From Nitratireductor alexandrii (GTDB lineage: Bacteria; Pseudomonadota; Alphaproteobacteria; Rhizobiales; Rhizobiaceae): 64,000 nucleotides of DNA. The DNA lies in NCBI RefSeq assembly GCF_004000215.1, contig NZ_RBVY01000009.1, positions 1 through 64,000 of the forward strand, in the 5' to 3' direction. The position numbers were made by a program, and so were the translations under genes. Each line of letters starts with the position of its first letter. Positions within the stretch are counted from its first letter, which is position 1. This document shows positions 53,328-63,012 of this stretch, piece after piece. Below the pieces are notes generated by a model that was given only the letters and a program-made list of their open reading frames with translations, searched no databases and was not told where the DNA came from.

Positions 53328-55181
53328 GTGACGCCACAGGGATTGCACAGGCCATCGATCGATCCCGGCGAAGTCGTCGCGATCCTGCGCCGCGTGATAC
53401 GCGAGAACGGGCGCGAATACCTGCCGCATTATGGTTTCGCCGTGCTCTGCCTGATCGCGGTGGCCGGCACCACCGCCTTCGTCGCCTGGGTCATGAAGGA
53501 TGTCGTCGACAGCATCTTCAATGACCGCCGCTACGACCTGATCGTACTGATCTGCGGCAGCATCGCCGCCGCCTTCGTGCTGCGCGGGCTGGCCACCTAC
53601 GGCCAGGCCGTGCTGCTGGCCAAGATCGGCAACAATCTCGTGGCGCGGTACCAGAGGCGGCTCTTCGATCATCTCATGCACCTCGGGGTCGATTTCTTCG
53701 CCGATACGCGCTCCGGCCAGCTCGCCGCGCGCATCAACGAAAACGTCAACGGCATTCGCGATCTTCTGTCGATGACGCTCACCTCGATCGCCCGCGACGC
53801 GGTCTCGCTGGTGGCGCTGGTCATCGTCATGATCATCCAGGATCCGGTTCTGTCGCTGGTGGCGTTCCTCATCGGTCCGCCGCTGATCTACACCGTCAAC
53901 CGGCTGATGCGCCGGCTGCGGCGCGTGACGCGCGAATCGGTCGAGATCAACGCCCATCTGATCGGCGCCATGCAGGAGGCCGTTCAGGGCATCGCCATCG
54001 TCAAGGCCTTCACGATGGAAGGTCAGCTCTCGGACCGGCTGTCGCGGCTGATCGACGATGCCGAATACCGCGCCAACAAGATCGCCCGGGTGTCGGAGCG
54101 CACCACGCCGATCGCCGAGATACTGGCCGGTTTCGCGGTCGCCGGCGTCATCGCCTATGCCGGGTATCGTACCGCCTTCGCGCAGGAGCCGCCTGGCGCG
54201 GTGATCTCCTTCATCACCGCGTTGCTGCTCGCCTACGATCCGGCGCGCCGGCTGGCCCGGGTCCAGGTCAATCTCGAAAAGTCGCTCGTCAATGCGCGCA
54301 TGATCTACGAGATTCTCGACATCGAGCCGCGCCAGCGCGATCGCGAGGGCGCGCCGGCGCTGGCGGTTGCGGGCGGCGAGGTACGGTTCGACAAGGTCAC
54401 TTTCGGCTACACACCCGACATGCCGGTGCTGAGCGATGTCAGTTTCGTCGCCGCTCCCGGCCGTAAAACTGCGATTATCGGCGCCTCGGGCGCCGGCAAG
54501 ACCACGGTGATCGCGCTGCTGCAGCGCTTCTACGACGTGTGGGACGGCACGATTTCGATCGACGGCCAGGACATTGCCGGCGTGACCAAGCAGTCATTGC
54601 GCCAGTCGATCGCCTATGTCTCGCAACAGCCTTACCTGTTCGAAGGCACGATCCGCGACAATATCCGCTACGGCCGCCCGGATGCCAGCGATGCCGAGAT
54701 CGAGGCGGCGGCGCGCCAGGCTCATGCCGACACCTTTATCGCCGCTCTGCCATTGGGTTACGACACGCAGGTGGGCGAAAACGGCATGACCTTGTCGGGC
54801 GGTCAGCGCCAGCGCCTGTCGATCGCGCGCGCGATCGTGCGCAACGCGCCGATCCTGCTGCTCGACGAGGCGACGTCGGCGCTCGACAGCGAATCGGAGG
54901 CGCGTGTCCAGCAGGCGCTCGAAACCGTGATGGAAGGCCGCACCACCATCGTGATCGCCCACCGGCTGTCGACCGTGATCGACGCCGATCATATCATCGT
55001 GCTCGAGGCCGGGCGCCTGGTCGAGGAAGGCACGCACAAGCAGTTGATGCGCGACCGGGATGGGCTTTATTACCGCTTTAACCAGATGCAGGGCGCCAGC
55101 ACTCTGGAACTCGTGCGCGACGTTGCCGGCAAGCCCGGCACAGCGGCCGCGCGCAGGAAATCGGCAGGGAGCAAATCGTGA
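53328..55181 (+). CDS. MsbA-like ABC exporter, fused permease/ATPase (617 aa)
   Basis: Six hydrophobic segments in the first about 330 residues (ABC_membrane type-1 exporter domain) are followed by the ATPase: Walker [16 protein letters not shown]-loop [10 protein letters not shown], signature [16 protein letters not shown], Walker [13 protein letters not shown] and switch His [10 protein letters not shown] lipid, lipid A or glycan precursor is the likely cargo by similarity; the substrate cannot be read from sequence. GTG 53328 is the first good start. The stop overlaps the dapB start by 4 bases (GTGA). Confidence 0.92.
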   Translation: MTPQGLHRPSIDPGEVVAILRRVIRENGREYLPHYGFAVLCLIAVAGTTAFVAWVMKDVVDSIFNDRRYDLIVLICGSIAAAFVLRGLATYGQAVLLAKIGNNLVARYQRRLFDHLMHLGVDFFADTRSGQLAARINENVNGIRDLLSMTLTSIARDAVSLVALVIVMIIQDPVLSLVAFLIGPPLIYTVNRLMRRLRRVTRESVEINAHLIGAMQEAVQGIAIVKAFTMEGQLSDRLSRLIDDAEYRANKIARVSERTTPIAEILAGFAVAGVIAYAGYRTAFAQEPPGAVISFITALLLAYDPARRLARVQVNLEKSLVNARMIYEILDIEPRQRDREGAPALAVAGGEVRFDKVTFGYTPDMPVLSDVSFVAAPGRKTAIIGASGAGKTTVIALLQRFYDVWDGTISIDGQDIAGVTKQSLRQSIAYVSQQPYLFEGTIRDNIRYGRPDASDAEIEAAARQAHADTFIAALPLGYDTQVGENGMTLSGGQRQRLSIARAIVRNAPILLLDEATSALDSESEARVQQALETVMEGRTTIVIAHRLSTVIDADHIIVLEAGRLVEEGTHKQLMRDRDGLYYRFNQMQGASTLELVRDVAGKPGTAAARRKSAGSKS

Positions 55182-55993
55182 GCGCGATGAAACTGGTCGT
55201 TGTCGGCGCCGCCGGCCGCATGGGGCAGACCCTGATCCGCGTCATTCGCCAGACCGAGGGCGTCTGCCTTTCCGGCGCGGTGGAGAGGACCGGATCGCCC
55301 TTTGTCGGTCGCGATGCCGGCGAACTGGCCGGCATCGGCATGCTCAACGTCGCAATCAGCGATGACCCGCTGCCGGTATTCGCCGAGGCGGACGGTGTCC
55401 TGGATTTCACCGTGCCGGCAGCCACGGTCGAGTTTGCCGGCTATGCCGCGCAGGCCCGCATCGCCCATGTCATCGGCACCACGGGCTGCGCGCCGGAGGA
55501 CGAGGCCGCGATCGCGGCCGCCGCCCGCCACGCCACGATCGTGAAGTCGGGCAATATGAGCCTGGGCGTCAATCTGCTCGGCGTGCTGGTACGCCAGGCG
55601 GCGGCGGCGCTGGACGAGGATTTCGACATCGAGATCGTCGAGATGCACCACCGCCACAAGGTGGACGCACCCTCGGGCACGGCATTGCTGCTCGGCGAGG
55701 AGGCGGCCGCCGGACGCGGCATCGCACTGGGCGAGCACAGCGTGCGGGTGCGCGACGGCCATACCGGCCCGCGCCCCAACGGTGCGATTGGGTTCGCCAC
55801 CTTGCGCGGCGGCTCCGTCGTCGGCGAACATCAGGTTATGCTGGCCGGCGAGGGCGAGCGCCTCGTGCTGTCGCATCAGGCCGAGGATCGCACCATCTTC
55901 GCCCGCGGCGCGGTCAAGGCGGCGCTTTGGGCGCATGGTCGCAAGCCCGGGCTTTATTCGATGCTCGACGTCCTGGGTCTGGAAGGGCGATGA
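55178..55993 (+). CDS. dapB: 4-Hydroxy-tetrahydrodipicolinate reductase (271 aa)
   Basis: NAD(P)H-dependent step of lysine and diaminopimelate synthesis. The N-terminal [15 protein letters not shown] binds the cofactor; the active-site motif [18 protein letters not shown] and [14 protein letters not shown] complete the family picture. The length is normal. GTG 55178 overlaps the ABC gene; an in-frame ATG at 55187 is possible. Confidence 0.96.
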   Translation: MSAMKLVVVGAAGRMGQTLIRVIRQTEGVCLSGAVERTGSPFVGRDAGELAGIGMLNVAISDDPLPVFAEADGVLDFTVPAATVEFAGYAAQARIAHVIGTTGCAPEDEAAIAAAARHATIVKSGNMSLGVNLLGVLVRQAAAALDEDFDIEIVEMHHRHKVDAPSGTALLLGEEAAAGRGIALGEHSVRVRDGHTGPRPNGAIGFATLRGGSVVGEHQVMLAGEGERLVLSHQAEDRTIFARGAVKAALWAHGRKPGLYSMLDVLGLEGR

Positions 55994-56112
55994 CCCGCCA
56001 CTGGGGCATGTATTTCCGTAAATCGCTGTTTTCGGTCGACGCGGTCGATTTCGCCGAAATCGTCGCGGCCATGCGGGTCGGAGATCAGTTTTCGCAATCG
56101 GCAAGCCAATAG
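55990..56112 (+). CDS. Possible tiny gene between dapB and gpmA (40 aa)
   Basis: ATG 55990 overlaps the dapB stop (ATGA) and opens [20 protein letters not shown], then [20 protein letters not shown], ending 9 bases before gpmA. The coupling suggests it could be translated. The product has no motif or membrane segment and might only be the gap between the two genes. Confidence 0.3.
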   Translation: MTRHWGMYFRKSLFSVDAVDFAEIVAAMRVGDQFSQSASQ

Positions 56113-56121
56113 GGAGACCCC

Positions 56122-56739
56122 ATGTCAGGCACACTCGTCCTCGTTCGCCACGGCCAGAGCGAATGGAACCTCAAGAACCTTTTCACCGGCTGGCGCGACG
56201 TCGACCTGACGGAAAAGGGCCATGCCGAGGCCAAAGCGGCCGGAGCGCTGTTGAAGGCGCGCGGCACGACGTTCGACATCGCCTTCACCTCGGTGCTGAT
56301 GCGCGCGCAGAAGACCTGCCAGCATATTCTCGACGCACTTGGCCAGAGCGATCTGAAGACCGAGCGCGATCTGGCGCTCAACGAGCGCGACTATGGCGAT
56401 CTGGCCGGGCTCAACAAGGACGACGCGCGCGCCAAATGGGGCGAGGAACAAGTGCATATCTGGCGCCGTTCCTATGATGTCCAGCCGCCCGGCGGCGAAA
56501 GCCTGCGCGACACCGGCGCGCGCGTATGGCCCTATTACCTGCACGTTATCCAGCCGCACGTGCTGCGCGGCGAAACCGTTCTGGTCGCCGCCCACGGCAA
56601 TTCGCTGCGCGCGCTGATCATGGCGCTCGACGGGCTGAAGCCCGACGAGGTGGTGAAGCTCGAACTGGGCACCGGCGTTCCGGTCGTCTACCGGCTGAAT
56701 GCCGATTCGACCGTGGCGTCGAAGGATATTCTGAAATAG
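56122..56739 (+). CDS. gpmA: 2,3-Bisphosphoglycerate-dependent phosphoglycerate mutase (205 aa)
   Basis: Interconverts 3- and 2-phosphoglycerate in glycolysis. The catalytic His is in [19 protein letters not shown]; other motifs are [30 protein letters not shown] and [13 protein letters not shown]. The short form (205 aa) is normal for Rhizobiales. AGGGAGAC precedes ATG 56122. It follows dapB, a common order in this group. Confidence 0.96.
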   Translation: MSGTLVLVRHGQSEWNLKNLFTGWRDVDLTEKGHAEAKAAGALLKARGTTFDIAFTSVLMRAQKTCQHILDALGQSDLKTERDLALNERDYGDLAGLNKDDARAKWGEEQVHIWRRSYDVQPPGGESLRDTGARVWPYYLHVIQPHVLRGETVLVAAHGNSLRALIMALDGLKPDEVVKLELGTGVPVVYRLNADSTVASKDILK

Positions 56740-56802
56740 CAGAGGCGACGGGCCGCCACGGTGCGGGCCCGGCGCCATCCGGCCCTTTGGCGTCGGGCCT
56801 GC

Positions 56803-57477
56803 TTAGCGACGCGGGGCCTCTTTTGCCTCGGCGGCCCCGCCGAGGACCGCCCCGCCCATGGCTGCGACCTGGAAATCGACAACGGCCTTGGTCAGGCCCG
56901 AAACCGCAGTTGCAAGATCGGGTGCCGCCGGTGTCTGGCTGGTCGAGGCCGGCGTGGAGAAGGCGCGCGCCTTTTGGCGTTGCGCCAGCCGCCGCTTGAG
57001 GTCGATTTTGCCCGCGGCCTCCAGATTTTCGAAACGCAAGCCGGCATCGAACTTGCGCGCCAGCGCCTTCATCGCCTGGTTCTGCGGATGGGTGGTCACG
57101 TAAAGGCTGACATGGCCGAGCGCCACCGCGCGCTCGATAAGGCGCTCGAACAGCCGGCTGCCGATGCCCCGATGCTGCCAGGCGCGTTCGACGCTGAACG
57201 CGATTTCGGCCGATTTTTCCGGCATGTCGGCGCGCTCGTGCAATTCGGCTGCGCCGCGCAGGGCGTCGTCCTCGAAATAACCGACCACCAGTGTCCGCCC
57301 GTCAAAGCAGCGTGCGGCGTAGGCGGTCACGAAACGGTCGTCGGTTACGCCATTGAAGCGGTCGCGCCGGCTCGACGCGTCGAGCCGCAACAAATGCTCG
57401 CGGAAAAGCGGCAGGTCGCGCGGCGGCAGCACGCGGATCGTACCGGACAGAGACGGAAGCGGGTGGCGCCTGGCCAT
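56803..57477 (-). CDS. GNAT-family N-acetyltransferase (224 aa)
   Basis: The acetyl-CoA-binding motif is in VERAWQHRGIGSRLFERLIERA, preceded by the beta strands TLVVGYFEDDALRGAAELH. The N-terminal IRVLPPRDLPLFREHLLRLD is typical of GNAT proteins acting on amino acids or proteins. The last about 60 residues form an Ala/Pro-rich tail. The substrate is unknown. It is convergent with gpmA. Confidence 0.85.
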   Translation of the reverse strand: MARRHPLPSLSGTIRVLPPRDLPLFREHLLRLDASSRRDRFNGVTDDRFVTAYAARCFDGRTLVVGYFEDDALRGAAELHERADMPEKSAEIAFSVERAWQHRGIGSRLFERLIERAVALGHVSLYVTTHPQNQAMKALARKFDAGLRFENLEAAGKIDLKRRLAQRQKARAFSTPASTSQTPAAPDLATAVSGLTKAVVDFQVAAMGGAVLGGAAEAKEAPRR

Positions 57478-57656
57478 GTGTCAAACATCCTCGCGGTATT
57501 CCTCCCCGAGTCGTCGACTCTTTGCATGCCATGCATATTGTGCACCGCACACAAAAGAACAAGCCGCTGGTGGCGGCGTTCGCGAATGGCAGATACCTGC
57601 CTGGCGCATGGCTGTGGGCGGCGGGCCAAACCGCGTGGTCGGCCGCCGCGTTGCAA

Positions 57657-58244
57657 TCAGAATTTGTAGCCGATCCGTGCGGTTACGGTGTCGAGGCGTG
57701 CGTCGATCAGCGTGTTGTCGAATTCCTCGAAATCGAAATGCGTGTATTGCAAGCCGAGCAGCAAATTGTCCGTCAGCGCGTAGTCGACATTGGCGCCGAG
57801 GGTCCAGCCCCAATCCTGCAATCTGATATTGGTGGTGGCGTAGACGGCGCCGCCATGTGCCGACACCAGAAGCCTGTCCATGGCGTAGCCGGCACGCAGC
57901 TTGGCCGCCACCGCGTCATTGGCGTAGATTTTGATCGGCGCGCGTTCGAAGCGGATGTCGAGATTGGTGTATTCGACCTCCGCGCCCACGACCACGGAGC
58001 CGAACTGGTGCAGGTAGCCGGCATGGGCGCCGACGACCCAGTCCTCGCCGTGATCCGGGAAAGGCGGGACGAAGGACCGGTCGACATCGTTCATCCACGA
58101 ATAGCCGACGCTGGCGCCGACATAGGCGCCCGTCCACCCGAAGCGTTCGGGAGCGATTTCAGGGGCTTCGATGATGTCGATATCGGCTGCCGAGGCAGTG
58201 CCGGCGGCTGCCAGCAGAAAAAGGCATGAAAGCGCCTTGCGCAT
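57657..58244 (-). CDS. Outer-membrane beta-barrel protein, Omp25/porin-like (195 aa)
   Basis: A signal peptide (MRKALSCLFLLAAAGTASAA) is followed by the short N-terminal stretch and FGWTGAYVGASVGYSW found in rhizobial Omp25/Omp31-like proteins. Amphipathic beta strands with aromatic ends continue (VGAHAGYLHQFGSVVVGAEVEY) to the C-terminal TARIGYKF, the Phe-ended signature for outer-membrane insertion. I start at ATG 58244 because the signal peptide begins there; a frame extension to 58274 is unlikely. Confidence 0.9.
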   Translation of the reverse strand: MRKALSCLFLLAAAGTASAADIDIIEAPEIAPERFGWTGAYVGASVGYSWMNDVDRSFVPPFPDHGEDWVVGAHAGYLHQFGSVVVGAEVEYTNLDIRFERAPIKIYANDAVAAKLRAGYAMDRLLVSAHGGAVYATTNIRLQDWGWTLGANVDYALTDNLLLGLQYTHFDFEEFDNTLIDARLDTVTARIGYKF

Positions 58245-58400
58245 CGAAAGGCTCCCTAACGATCCATAAACCATGTTTGGAAAATTACGCGCTTATGGTT
58301 TCCGATTGCTTAACGGGTGCTGGGCACGCGAAACCTTGTTTACGTTCTCTCAAAATTTGCGGCGCAAAATTGCAGATCAATCGGGACGAGGGCCGAAAAA

Positions 58401-60269
58401 ATGGAAATTCTGCGCCGGCTTGACGCGCTGTTGGAATGGCTGACGCCGCCGCAATACCGCAACGACCTGCATGTGCAGAAACGCGTGCGCATGTTTTTGA
58501 TCAGTCACATGTTCGGCCCGATCATGGGTGCGCCGATCCCGATCTTCCTGGCCGTCGTCGACCCCAGCCCGTGGCCGCACGTGCCCCTGCTCGCCGCTTC
58601 GATCGCGGCGTTCTGGCTGTTTCCCGTCGCGCTGAAACTGCTGCCGAACCATTATACCGGGCTGGCGCTTTTGTCGGTCTTCAACCTGAATTTCGCAATT
58701 CTCTGGGGCTCGTATCACTATGGCGGGGCAAGTTCGCCCTTCCTGATGTGGCTTCTGGTCATGCCGCTGCTGGCGTTTTTCTATCTCGGCTCGAACATGA
58801 ACACGCGCATCATCATCTTTGCGCAGATCGCCTTCGGGCTTGCTTCGTTCTATGCCGCTTTCCTGTTGGAAAACTCCTTTCCCGCGCATATCCCCGTCCA
58901 GGACATGGTGGAGATCGGCGTCATCTCCGCCTTCTGCGCGGCGACCTATGTGTTCTTCATGGCGAGCTACTATTCGCGGGTGGTCGATTCCCAGTCCGAA
59001 CTGCTGAAGGAGATCGATCGCCACCAGGACACGATGAAGATGCTCAGGGCCTCCAAGGAGGAAGCCGAGCGCGCCAACGGTGCCAAGTCGGAGTTCCTGG
59101 CCAAGATGAGCCACGAACTGCGCACGCCGCTCAATGCCGTACTCGGCTATTCAGAAATCCTGCTGGAAGACGCCGAGCTCGAGGGGCGCGGCGAGGACAT
59201 CGCCGACCTGCAGAAGATCAGCGCCGCAGGCAAGCATCTGCTCGCGATGGTCAACGACATCCTCGACATCTCCAAGATCGAGGCCGGCAAGATGGAACTC
59301 AACGTCGAACCCATCGATCTCGCCGGTCTCATCGACGAAATCGAGGCGACGGGCCGGCCGCTGGCCGCCAAGAACACCAACGCCTTCATCGTCGATCGCG
59401 CGCCTGATCTGGGCACGATGAACGCCGATGCCACCAAGTTGCGCCAAACGATTTTCAACCTTCTGAGCAATGCGGCCAAATTTACCCAGAACGGCGAGAT
59501 CACGTTCTCGGCCCGTCGCGAGCGGCGCGGCGGGGCCGATTGGGTGGTGATCGCGGTCCGGGACACCGGCGCGGGCATCGCGCGCGAGCAGCAGGCCAAT
59601 TTGTTCTCCAATTTCGCCCAGGCAAATCCCGCGATCGCCGCCAAATATGGCGGTACCGGGCTGGGGCTGTCGCTGAGCCAGAATCTATGTCGCCTGATGG
59701 GCGGTTGGATTTCTGTTGAAAGCGAACTCGGCAAGGGGTCGTGCTTCACCGTGCACCTTCCCGCCGGAACCGAGGCCAATGCCGAGGCCGGCGAGCGCGA
59801 GATGCTTGCCGATGCGATGGCCGAAACCCGCGAACGCAAGACCGGTTTCGCCGGCCTGTCGACCGGCGAGGGCAGCGAGCGGCAAAAGATCCTGATCGTC
59901 GACGACGACGTGGTGTTTCTCGAACTGGCCGAGCGCATGCTGATCAAGGAGGGCTTCAGTCCGGTTTGCACCGACGCGCCCGAATCGGTCCTGCAGATCG
60001 CACGCACTGTCATGCCGACCGCGATCCTGATCGACATCCAGATGCCGGGCCTCAACGGTTGGGACGTGCTCGACACGCTGCGCTCGGACCCCGTGACGGC
60101 GTCGATCCCGGTCTTCATGCTGTCGATCTACGAGGAGCGCCACAAGGCGCGCGAAAACGGCGCCTCGGGCCTGATCTCCAAGCCGCTCGACATCAACAAG
60201 CTGAAATCCGCCATGCGCGCCGTGCAAAAGCAGGAAGCCGACGCCGCGCCCGCACGCGCGACGGGTTAA
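58401..60269 (+). CDS. Membrane hybrid sensor histidine kinase with receiver domain (622 aa)
   Basis: Six hydrophobic segments (about residues 35-190) form a membrane sensor. A coiled coil then leads to the HisKA box FLAKMSHELRTPLNAVLGYS (phospho-acceptor near His238), the N-box IFNLLSNAAKFT, G1 DTGAGIA and G2 GGTGLGLSLS. A linked receiver domain follows (ILIVDDDVVFLEL, Asp near 545 in AILIDIQMPGLNG, Lys in ISKPLD). ATG 58401 is chosen. It is 16 bases before a single-domain response regulator, likely its partner. Confidence 0.92.
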   Translation: MEILRRLDALLEWLTPPQYRNDLHVQKRVRMFLISHMFGPIMGAPIPIFLAVVDPSPWPHVPLLAASIAAFWLFPVALKLLPNHYTGLALLSVFNLNFAILWGSYHYGGASSPFLMWLLVMPLLAFFYLGSNMNTRIIIFAQIAFGLASFYAAFLLENSFPAHIPVQDMVEIGVISAFCAATYVFFMASYYSRVVDSQSELLKEIDRHQDTMKMLRASKEEAERANGAKSEFLAKMSHELRTPLNAVLGYSEILLEDAELEGRGEDIADLQKISAAGKHLLAMVNDILDISKIEAGKMELNVEPIDLAGLIDEIEATGRPLAAKNTNAFIVDRAPDLGTMNADATKLRQTIFNLLSNAAKFTQNGEITFSARRERRGGADWVVIAVRDTGAGIAREQQANLFSNFAQANPAIAAKYGGTGLGLSLSQNLCRLMGGWISVESELGKGSCFTVHLPAGTEANAEAGEREMLADAMAETRERKTGFAGLSTGEGSERQKILIVDDDVVFLELAERMLIKEGFSPVCTDAPESVLQIARTVMPTAILIDIQMPGLNGWDVLDTLRSDPVTASIPVFMLSIYEERHKARENGASGLISKPLDINKLKSAMRAVQKQEADAAPARATG

Positions 60270-60285
60270 GCCAATCGAGGCGATC

Positions 60286-60657
60286 ATGACTGTGGTTCTC
60301 ATTGTCGAAGACAATCCGATCAATCGCGATGTTCTCGGGCGACGGCTGGAACGCCGCGGCTACAACATACGCTTCGCCGAGGACGGGCCGGCCGGCGTTC
60401 GTGCCGCGGGCGAGGTGATGCCCGATGTCATCTTGATGGATATCGGGCTGGGCGAGATGGATGGCTGGGAGGCGACGCGGCGTATAAAGGCCGACCCCCG
60501 CACCGAGGCGATCCCAATCATCGCGCTGACGGCGAGCGCGTTCGAATCCGACCGGGTCAAGAGCCTCGAGGCGGGCTGTTGCGATTTCGACACCAAGCCC
60601 GTGGACCTGCAGCGTCTGCTGGGAAAGATCGAGGGCAGCCTGCAGGCCCGCCCGTGA
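60286..60657 (+). CDS. Single-domain response regulator, DivK-like (123 aa)
   Basis: A CheY-type receiver without output domain: acidic pocket VLIVEDNPINRDVL, phospho-Asp in VILMDIGLGEMDGWEA, Thr/Ser in IIALTASAFESD and Lys in DTKPVDLQRLL. It follows the hybrid kinase by 16 bases and probably relays its signal. DivK-like in form, but true orthology to the cell-cycle DivK is not claimed. Confidence 0.92.
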   Translation: MTVVLIVEDNPINRDVLGRRLERRGYNIRFAEDGPAGVRAAGEVMPDVILMDIGLGEMDGWEATRRIKADPRTEAIPIIALTASAFESDRVKSLEAGCCDFDTKPVDLQRLLGKIEGSLQARP

Positions 60658-60757
60658 TCGAAGGGGGGCGGCGGGCAACCGCGCCCGATCCCGGCATCCC
60701 GCTGCCGGCTCCAATCTTGGCCGCCGAGCGCGCGCCAGCCTGACCGTGTGATCGATA

Positions 60758-60778
60758 CGGCTCGGGGCGGCCGAGCCG
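60758..60778. terminator. Hairpin between convergent response-regulator genes
   Basis: CGGCTCGG (60758-60765), loop GGCGG, CCGAGCCG (60771-60778) is a perfect 8-bp stem in the 234-base gap between the convergent genes ending at 60657 and 60892. It has no long T-run, but its place fits a bidirectional terminator. Nothing else was seen in the gap. Confidence 0.5.
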
Positions 60779-60891
60779 CTTTCACGCCGGTCGGTGTTGT
60801 GGGGACTCGGGATTTCGAAATGGGCAGCCCCGCCACGCGCACGGGGCCGGCGCCGGCGCCGGCGATCGTTGCCGTCGGCGTTGTGCGCTGC

Positions 60892-61296
60892 TCAGGCGGC
60901 GGCCACGACGTCCCGCGCCAACAGCATGGCGCGCAGTTTCTGGAAATCGAGCGGCTTCTGCAGCACGTAGGGCACGGTCAAGCCGAGCGCCTCGGCCCTG
61001 GCCTGGGTCTGCTGGAGAACCGTCTCCTGCTCGCCGCTGACGATCAGGATCCGTCCCGCAAAACCGGCTTCGGCCAAAAGCCGCATCAGGTCGAACGCGT
61101 CCAGGTTCGGCATGTTGATGTCGAGCGCCATGATGTCGGGCGAGAGCGCTCGCGCGATGTTCAACACACCGCGCGAGTCGGAGGTCGCGAACGCCTCGAA
61201 CCCGCAACGCTCGGCCACGCGCACGACGAGTTCGGCCGAGGCCGCGTCGTCGTCGACGGCAAGCAGGCGAAGGGCGCGCGAAGTCCGGCCGTTCAT
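60892..61296 (-). CDS. Single-domain response regulator (134 aa)
   Basis: A receiver domain with LRLLAVDDDAASAELVV, Asp in IMALDINMPNLDAFD, Ser in ILIVSGEQETVL and Lys in YVLQKPLDFQKLR. No output domain follows. It lies 12 bases downstream of the alpha-oxoamine synthase gene on the same strand, so they are probably co-transcribed, which links this regulator to the metabolite or signal made by that enzyme. Confidence 0.9.
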   Translation of the reverse strand: MNGRTSRALRLLAVDDDAASAELVVRVAERCGFEAFATSDSRGVLNIARALSPDIMALDINMPNLDAFDLMRLLAEAGFAGRILIVSGEQETVLQQTQARAEALGLTVPYVLQKPLDFQKLRAMLLARDVVAAA

Positions 61297-61308
61297 GGAA
61301 CGATGTCC

Positions 61309-62679
61309 TCAGGCCGCGTTCGATGCGGCTTCCCAGCCGCGAACGGAACCGGGCGAGGGATCGTTTTCGCGATAGGAGCGAAATTCGAGATCGGCATGGC
61401 GCATGGCCTCGCGCATCAGCCGCACCAGCATGTCGACGTCCTCGGCAGAGTGATCGGCCATCACCTGCACCCTGAACCGCGCTCCTCCTTGCGGCACGGC
61501 CGGATACTCGACCAGATTGGCGATCGCGCCGACCGAGGCCAGTTCGCGCGAGGCGATCCGCGCCAGGCCCTCCGCCCCCACGCGCACCGGCACGATCGGC
61601 GACGGGTCGCCGAGCGTTTCCATGCCGGCTTTGGCCATTTCGTTGCGCATGTAGAGGATGTTGTCCATCAGCCTGCGGCGGCGCTCGCGCCCCTCCTGCG
61701 AGCGCACGATCTCGAACGCGGCCAGCACGGTTGCCGCCTGAACCGGCGACAGCGCGTTGGAAAAGGTCTGCGTGGCGCTGTAATATTTCAGATATTCGGC
61801 GGTTGCCCGGCTCTTGACGGCAACGAAGCCGCCATTCGAGGCAAACGTCTTCGAAAAGCTGCCGATAATGATGTCGACATTGTCGATCATGTTCTGCAGC
61901 CCGAGATGGCCGAGGCCGTCATCGCCGATGCAGCCGAAATCATGCGCGCAGTCGACCAGAAGCGTGGCGCCGTATTCGTCGCATGTCGCGCGCAGCGCGG
62001 CGATGTCAGGCGTGTCGGAATGCATGGAAAACAGGCTTTCGGTCACCACCAGGATGCCGTTTTCCCGATCGGTGTTACGGATGCGCTGAAGCCGCCGCGC
62101 CAAGCCTTCGACGTTGAGATGACCGTGGAAATGGATGTTCTGCGTTGCGGCCCGGGCGCCTTCCTGAAGACAGGAATGGGCAAGCACGTCGAGCACGACA
62201 TGGTCGTTGGGCCGCACCAGGCCCTGCACCGAGGCGAAGCCGGCCGACCATCCCGTCGGATAGAGCACGATCTCGCGCTCGTTCAGATAGTCGGAGATGG
62301 TCCGCTCCAGCTGCAGCGATTGGCGAGTATTGCCCAAAAGCGCCGCCGAGCCGGCACTGTGCACGCCGTATTCTTCGATCGCCTCGATCGCCGCTTCTTT
62401 GATCCGCGGGTGTGAGGCCAGGCTAAGATAGTCCTGCGAGGCGAAATTCACCCCGGATATCTCCTCGCCGCAGTCGGTGCGTGCCGAACAATGCGTTTTC
62501 GGCGCCGAGGCGGTCGATTTGGCGTAGGGCCACAACCCGTGTTCGCGCCGTTCATCCTGCCAGGCGAAAAACCCGTCGCCGCGTCTGATCAGTTCCGCGC
62601 CCGCCGGCTGGCGAAAGTCGCGCAGGCTGCCTTTCAGGGCTGTTTCCGGAATGGCCCGGCCTTGCTTGTTTGCGCTCAT
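61309..62679 (-). CDS. Alpha-oxoamine synthase (CqsA/LqsA/AONS-like PLP enzyme), 456 aa
   Basis: This fold-type I aminotransferase family condenses acyl-CoA with an amino acid (8-amino-7-oxononanoate synthase, serine palmitoyltransferase, CqsA/LqsA autoinducer synthases). The PLP lysine is Lys277 in GSFSKTFASNGGF; other motifs are NFASQDYLSLASHPRI, GVHSAGSAALLGNTRQSLQLE and LLVDCAHDFGC. The N-terminal extension of about 60 residues is longer than in BioF. ATG 62679 follows GGGGA; an ATG at 62700 is possible. Linkage to two-component genes rather than bio genes argues for a signal or lipid product. Confidence 0.85.
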   Translation of the reverse strand: MSANKQGRAIPETALKGSLRDFRQPAGAELIRRGDGFFAWQDERREHGLWPYAKSTASAPKTHCSARTDCGEEISGVNFASQDYLSLASHPRIKEAAIEAIEEYGVHSAGSAALLGNTRQSLQLERTISDYLNEREIVLYPTGWSAGFASVQGLVRPNDHVVLDVLAHSCLQEGARAATQNIHFHGHLNVEGLARRLQRIRNTDRENGILVVTESLFSMHSDTPDIAALRATCDEYGATLLVDCAHDFGCIGDDGLGHLGLQNMIDNVDIIIGSFSKTFASNGGFVAVKSRATAEYLKYYSATQTFSNALSPVQAATVLAAFEIVRSQEGRERRRRLMDNILYMRNEMAKAGMETLGDPSPIVPVRVGAEGLARIASRELASVGAIANLVEYPAVPQGGARFRVQVMADHSAEDVDMLVRLMREAMRHADLEFRSYRENDPSPGSVRGWEAASNAA

Positions 62680-62700
62680 ATCGAAGTCCCCGTGTTCCAT

Positions 62701-63003
62701 GCTCGCATTTTTCTTTGACGAGACAATACCCGGGACACTTCAATTTCCGATTAAGTGGAATGGTTTATTTTGATTTACAGCTTTTCAGGGAGAAAAAATT
62801 AACCAAGAGGCAAATGTATGGAAGAATATGTTTATATAAGAAATGCAAAATTTTAATTGAAATAACAATTAGTTTCTTTTGAGCCGCGTTGGTTTTCCAA
62901 ATTCATAAAAGTATCAAGTGAAGAACGCCGTCTTTTTGCATGGAAACTGAAACTTAAGCAGGGCGTCCTAGTGTTTCTCGACACAAACCGTGGGGGTTGA
63001 GTT
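62701..63003. other. Strongly AT-rich divergent promoter region
   Basis: About 300 bases of unusually low GC lie in otherwise GC-rich chromosome, with runs such as AAAAAATTAACC and TTTTAATTGAAATAAC. No gene-like frame is seen beyond short accidental ones. It separates the divergent synthase (minus) and PAS protein (plus) genes and should hold both promoters. Confidence 0.55.
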
Positions 63004-63012
63004 GTGCCGATA

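Noticed and set aside
62818-62886. Short frame starting ATGTATGGAAGAATATG in the AT-rich gap
   Set aside because: Only 22 codons, low complexity, no convincing ribosome site.
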